From NCBI GenBank assembly GCA_934122395.1, contig CAKOWQ010000002.1, positions 216,501 to 280,500 on the forward strand: a DNA stretch of 64,000 nucleotides, given 5' to 3'. Positions 62,201-64,000 of the stretch are shown in pieces. Position 1 is the first letter of the stretch. Each line of letters starts with the position of its first letter. This stretch comes from an uncultured Bacilli bacterium (GTDB taxonomy: Bacteria; Bacillota_I; Bacilli_A; RF39; UBA660). The position numbers and the translations under genes were made by a program. A model generated the notes under the pieces. It saw nothing but the letters and a program-made list of their open reading frames with translations, was not told the DNA's origin and did not search any database.

Positions 62201-62677
62201 AGTGTGGCTAAATTTGCAAGTAGGGGTAAAGAAAATGCTAAGAAGGATTTAGCAAGGATTGCTTTATCTTATCCACATGTATATGTTGCAACAATTTCAC
62301 TTGGTGCTAATATGCAACAAGCTATTAATGCTTTGACTGAAGCTAAAAATTATAATGGTCCTTCTATTATTATTGCTTATGCACCATGTATAGCTCAAGG
62401 CATCTTAAAAGGAATGTCTAATAGTATTGAAGAAGAAAAAATAGCTACTCAATCTGGATATTTTCCAATATTTAGATATAATCCTATTAACCAAAAATTC
62501 ACTTTGGATAGTAAGGCGGATTTTGAAAAATATAAAGAATTTTTACTAGGTGAAAATAGGTATAGAACTTTAGGTAGAACTAATCCGGCTAAGCTAGATG
62601 AACTACTTAGTGAAAATATGAAAGATGCTATTGAAAGATATAATTTCTATAAGGAGTTAAGCGAAAAGAGCAAATAA
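59261..62677 (+). CDS. nifJ: Pyruvate:ferredoxin (flavodoxin) oxidoreductase
   Basis: Single-chain PFOR of 1138 residues that turns pyruvate and CoA into acetyl-CoA, CO2 and reduced ferredoxin, an anaerobic trait. Domain I begins MDGNEACSYVSYYFSELAGIYPITPASPMAE. The ferredoxin-like part holds two [4Fe-4S] motifs, CIMCNMCSLVCPH and CTGCGLCSKICPG. The TPP domain has GACAGCGETPYLKL, NATGCSSIYGG, GDGWAYDIGFGG and SNTGGQASKSSP; CAGC and a later Cys should ligate the proximal cluster. Two ATGs stand in a row after GAGTGAT; the second has the better spacing. A terminator follows. Confidence 0.96.
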   Translation: MKYKIMDGNEACSYVSYYFSELAGIYPITPASPMAEYIDKWSSDGRKNFWNDTVKVVEMQSEAGAIGLVHGALLNGTLATTYTASQGLLLMIPNMYKIAGELLPCVINVAARSLSTHALSIFGDHQDIYATRMTGFAILASSSVQQAHDLTAVSYLSTIKGSIPFINFFDGFRTSHELQKIQLLEMDEVKKLIDEKKLNEFKSKAISNNAVTKGTNQNDDIYFQITEARNKYYEELPDIVNNYMKKINKLTGKDYKPFNYYGAKDATKVIVAMGSVCETIKETIDTMISNGEKVGLIEVHLYRPFSASYLLKVLPKTVTSIAVLDRTKESGSAEPLYLDVVNVINKYNSNIKVLGGRYGLSSKNTTPYQIKAVYDFLDRDDAHNGFTIGIVDDVTNLSLSDVPIDIKPYDYEMLLYGFGSDGMVSASKDLIKVTGDNAKVYVQGYFEYDSKKSGGVTISHLRFDKDPIRATYYVEKPNLVVCTKDIYLKKLRMLDNISENGIFLLNTNKNKDEVLDIISTHDKNIIKKRNIKLYIVNANKIADEVGLVGKINTIIETVIFKISMIIPFSFAITKIKESLKVLFTNKGEDIIVKNVLAINRALESLELVNTDSIEEKREVNKAKTIFEIIESKEGNKLKVSELSQYVDGTFEGGMSNLEKRDISERMPCYNKDNCIMCNMCSLVCPHAVIRPFLLNKEEIEKAPNSVQKDLLDSGINDELKYTVGVSLPDCTGCGLCSKICPGKRGNKALTMNSSSEVKTNNNIEKYKYLFNEVKEKKPLNVSTIKGSQFVNPKIEFPGACAGCGETPYLKLLTQLFGNELVIANATGCSSIYGGNVLGTAYNVPWASSLFEDNAEFGMGMAVADHIRKDKIRSIIEKNVALIPERDKEIYASYYKRLDYQSSCLLYEVVENSKITELIAMKEFIKAKSFWIIGGDGWAYDIGFGGLDHVLSTHENVNILVLDTEVYSNTGGQASKSSPKGSVAKFASRGKENAKKDLARIALSYPHVYVATISLGANMQQAINALTEAKNYNGPSIIIAYAPCIAQGILKGMSNSIEEEKIATQSGYFPIFRYNPINQKFTLDSKADFEKYKEFLLGENRYRTLGRTNPAKLDELLSENMKDAIERYNFYKELSEKSK

Positions 62678-62705
62678 AAAAGCAGAGTTAAAAACTCTGT
62701 TTTTA
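62676..62705 (+). terminator. Terminator after nifJ
   Basis: CAGAGTT/AACTCTG stem with AAA loop, A-rich before and TTTTT after. Confidence 0.85.
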
Positions 62706-62711
62706 GTTGGG

Positions 62712-62815
62712 TAAAAAAATAGAGGTTGTCCCCCTGAGAACAACCTCGTAAAAAAGAATAAAAAGGGGTTGGCTAGTGTGATACTAGCGACCAATTCGCC
62801 AATTTCGAATTGGTG
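62712..62815 (-). ncRNA. Candidate structured small RNA, minus strand
   Basis: Read on the minus strand, a good promoter is followed by a 100-base segment made of three hairpins: ACCAATTCG/CGAATTGGT (62790-62814), GCTAGT/ACTAGC (62772-62788), an unpaired pyrimidine-rich stretch with CAACCCC, then GAGGTTGT/ACAACCTC (62722-62747) ending in TATTTTTTT. The loop of the last hairpin has a GGGGG that could pair with the CCCC upstream. There is no credible ORF. I recognise no named RNA family. Its end is back-to-back with the nifJ terminator. Confidence 0.6.
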
Positions 62816-62821
62816 ATTTCT

Positions 62822-62850
62822 ATAATAATCGAAAGAGTGTTGTTTGTCAA
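62822..62850 (-). promoter_or_regulatory. Promoter of the minus-strand small RNA
   Basis: TTGACA, 17-base spacer, TATTAT on the minus strand; the start is expected near 62815, at the foot of the first hairpin. Confidence 0.7.
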
Positions 62851-62907
62851 TCATTTTTTAAAAAAACTTATATAATTGGAAAAATGGTTTAATTAAGTTT
62901 AAATTTA

Positions 62908-62916
62908 TGATATAAT
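62908..62916 (+). promoter_or_regulatory. Extended -10 promoter of recG
   Basis: TGATATAAT, with only a weak TTTAAT as -35. The start would be about 15 bases before the recG ATG. Confidence 0.55.
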
Positions 62917-62937
62917 AGCACCCAAGGAAGTGGTACT

Positions 62938-64000
62938 ATGGTTAGTTTAAATGAGTTAAAAGGAATAGGTCCTAAAACCACATCTTTACTTAATAAATTA
63001 AATATATTTACGGTTGATGATTTAGTAGAACATTATCCTTTTAGATATGATGTTTTACGTAGAAGTGATTTATCAACAGTAACAGATGAAGATAGAGTTA
63101 TTTTAGACGGAAAAGTAGAAAGTATTCCTCTTGTTGTCAGATTTAGAGGAGGAGTAAATAAACTTAATTTTAGACTTGCTATGCCTAATGGGGTAGTTGG
63201 TGTTTCAATATTTAATAGGGCTTTTTTGAAGCCTAATTTAGGTATCGGTACTAGTGTTATTGTAATTGGTAAATATGATAGGCAAAAAAATGTTTTAAAT
63301 GCTTCTGATATAAGATTTGGTAGTCTTTCTAAAGAAGAAAAGATTGAAGCTGTATACCATACTACTAGCGGGTTGAATATTAAGAGTTTAAGTAGTTATA
63401 TTAATAATGCACTTTTAAAGTATGGAAATGAAATCACTGATTATATTCCTACAAAATATATGGATTTATATAACTTTTCTAATAAAAAGACAGCACTTAA
63501 TATTGTTCATAATCCACCTAGTTTTGAAAAATTAAAGGAAGCAACTATTAGGTTGAAGTATGAAGAATTATTTCAGTTTATGTTTAAAATTAATTATTTA
63601 AAATTAGACCATGAGAAACATCAAGAAGGTATTAAAAGAGAAGGCAATTTTAAAGATGTAGAAAAGTTAATCAAGGGTCTTCCTTTTGAACTTACTAGTG
63701 ACCAAAATAATGCTTTAAAAGAAGTAATAGATGATATGAATAGTTCTAAGCGAATGAATAGATTACTTCAAGGAGATGTAGGATCTGGTAAGACAATTGT
63801 TGCAATATTAGCAATGTATTACAATAGTTTATGTGGTTATCAAAGTGCTTTAATGGCACCAACTGAGATTTTAGCAACACAACATTATAATAATATAAAG
63901 GAGCTTTTAAAAGATACTGGAGTAAGAGTAGAATTGTTAACAGGTTCTGTTAATAAAAAAGAGAAAAAGTTAATATATGATGATTTGAAAAATGGTAATG
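62938..64000 (+). CDS. recG: ATP-dependent DNA helicase RecG (5' part; runs off the window)
   Basis: Branch-migrating helicase for stalled forks. About 354 codons are inside the window. The N-terminal wedge region begins LNELKGIGPKTTSLLNKLNIFTVDDLVEHYPFRY split across the usual HhH, and the OB-type wedge follows. The start of the helicase domain includes ELTSDQNNALKEV (Q-type motif), RLLQGDVGSGKTIVA (Walker A) and LMAPTEILATQHYNNI (motif Ia). Motifs II to VI lie past the window end. AAGGAAGTGG precedes the ATG. No defect is seen in the visible part. Confidence 0.96.
   Translation, partial: MVSLNELKGIGPKTTSLLNKLNIFTVDDLVEHYPFRYDVLRRSDLSTVTDEDRVILDGKVESIPLVVRFRGGVNKLNFRLAMPNGVVGVSIFNRAFLKPNLGIGTSVIVIGKYDRQKNVLNASDIRFGSLSKEEKIEAVYHTTSGLNIKSLSSYINNALLKYGNEITDYIPTKYMDLYNFSNKKTALNIVHNPPSFEKLKEATIRLKYEELFQFMFKINYLKLDHEKHQEGIKREGNFKDVEKLIKGLPFELTSDQNNALKEVIDDMNSSKRMNRLLQGDVGSGKTIVAILAMYYNSLCGYQSALMAPTEILATQHYNNIKELLKDTGVRVELLTGSVNKKEKKLIYDDLKNGN

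Noticed and set aside
62657..62854. A 65-codon minus-strand ORF over the nifJ-recG gap
   Set aside because: It starts upstream of the minus-strand promoter, crosses two terminators and has no ribosome site.

Overview
This 64 kb window is one stretch of chromosome from a very AT-rich, walled, low-GC Gram-positive bacterium (Firmicutes/Bacilli side, probably one of the reduced gut lineages close to Erysipelotrichia or the RF39-like, Mollicutes-like groups). The placement is inference. It rests on low GC, Bacillus-type gene order (cysS-mrnC-rlmB-sigH, yvcK-whiA, eno-secG-rnr-smpB-ssrA, cdaA-cdaR, the str operon), a Spo0A regulator, peptidoglycan genes (four FemA/B-like ligases, MurD, an OatA-like acetyltransferase) and pyruvate:ferredoxin oxidoreductase, which points to an anaerobe. 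TGA acts as a stop and TGG encodes Trp, so this is not a code-4 mollicute. I see no transposase, phage, CRISPR array, rRNA or tRNA.

Layout. 1-1003: three decayed genes (an unknown 3' end, a DUF84-like NTPase, an Ogt/MGMT) in front of an intact tag gene. 1.6-11.6 kb: DUF362, two convergent FemAB genes, a CtpE-like P-type ATPase, an OatA-like protein with two SGNH-like domains, and a double-HTH regulator facing a 23-bp palindrome. 11.7-13.7 kb: two zinc-ribbon membrane proteins, the second a PrsW-type protease. 13.8-20.2 kb: cysS, yugP, mrnC, rlmB, sigH, an unknown membrane protein, yvcK, whiA. 20.2-32.2 kb: clpP, a nucleoside kinase, most of lower glycolysis (gapA, pgk, tpi, gpmI), a lipid flippase/glycosyltransferase pair, spo0A with a 0A box, and a degenerate AAA/DUF4143 protein. 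32-35.4 kb: Y-family polymerase, a HEXXH protein, a PflX-like radical SAM protein. 35.4-39.9 kb: str operon plus tuf. 39.9-47.9 kb: FemAB, murD, eno, secG, rnr, CapA, smpB. 47.9-48.3 kb: tmRNA. 48.5-51.9 kb: LiaF-like protein, a small conserved protein, a YjdF-like protein, a fourth FemAB. 52-59.2 kb: cdaA-cdaR, then a roughly 570-nt RNA followed by an OapA-like membrane protein (an OLE RNA locus), then a three-gene cell-surface operon. 59.3-64 kb: nifJ, a candidate minus-strand small RNA, and the start of recG.

The dominant theme is cell envelope (FemAB x4, MurD, OatA-like, CapA x2, phosphodiester glycosidase, glycolipid synthesis, LiaF-like, c-di-AMP synthesis) interleaved with glycolysis, translation and ribosome rescue. 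The most interesting items are the OLE RNA/OapA locus with its own promoter inside the cdaR terminator, a tmRNA whose tag reading frame is shifted by one base relative to a canonical LAFA ending, an unannotated minus-strand small RNA between nifJ and recG, and an operator-like perfect palindrome next to the double-HTH regulator.
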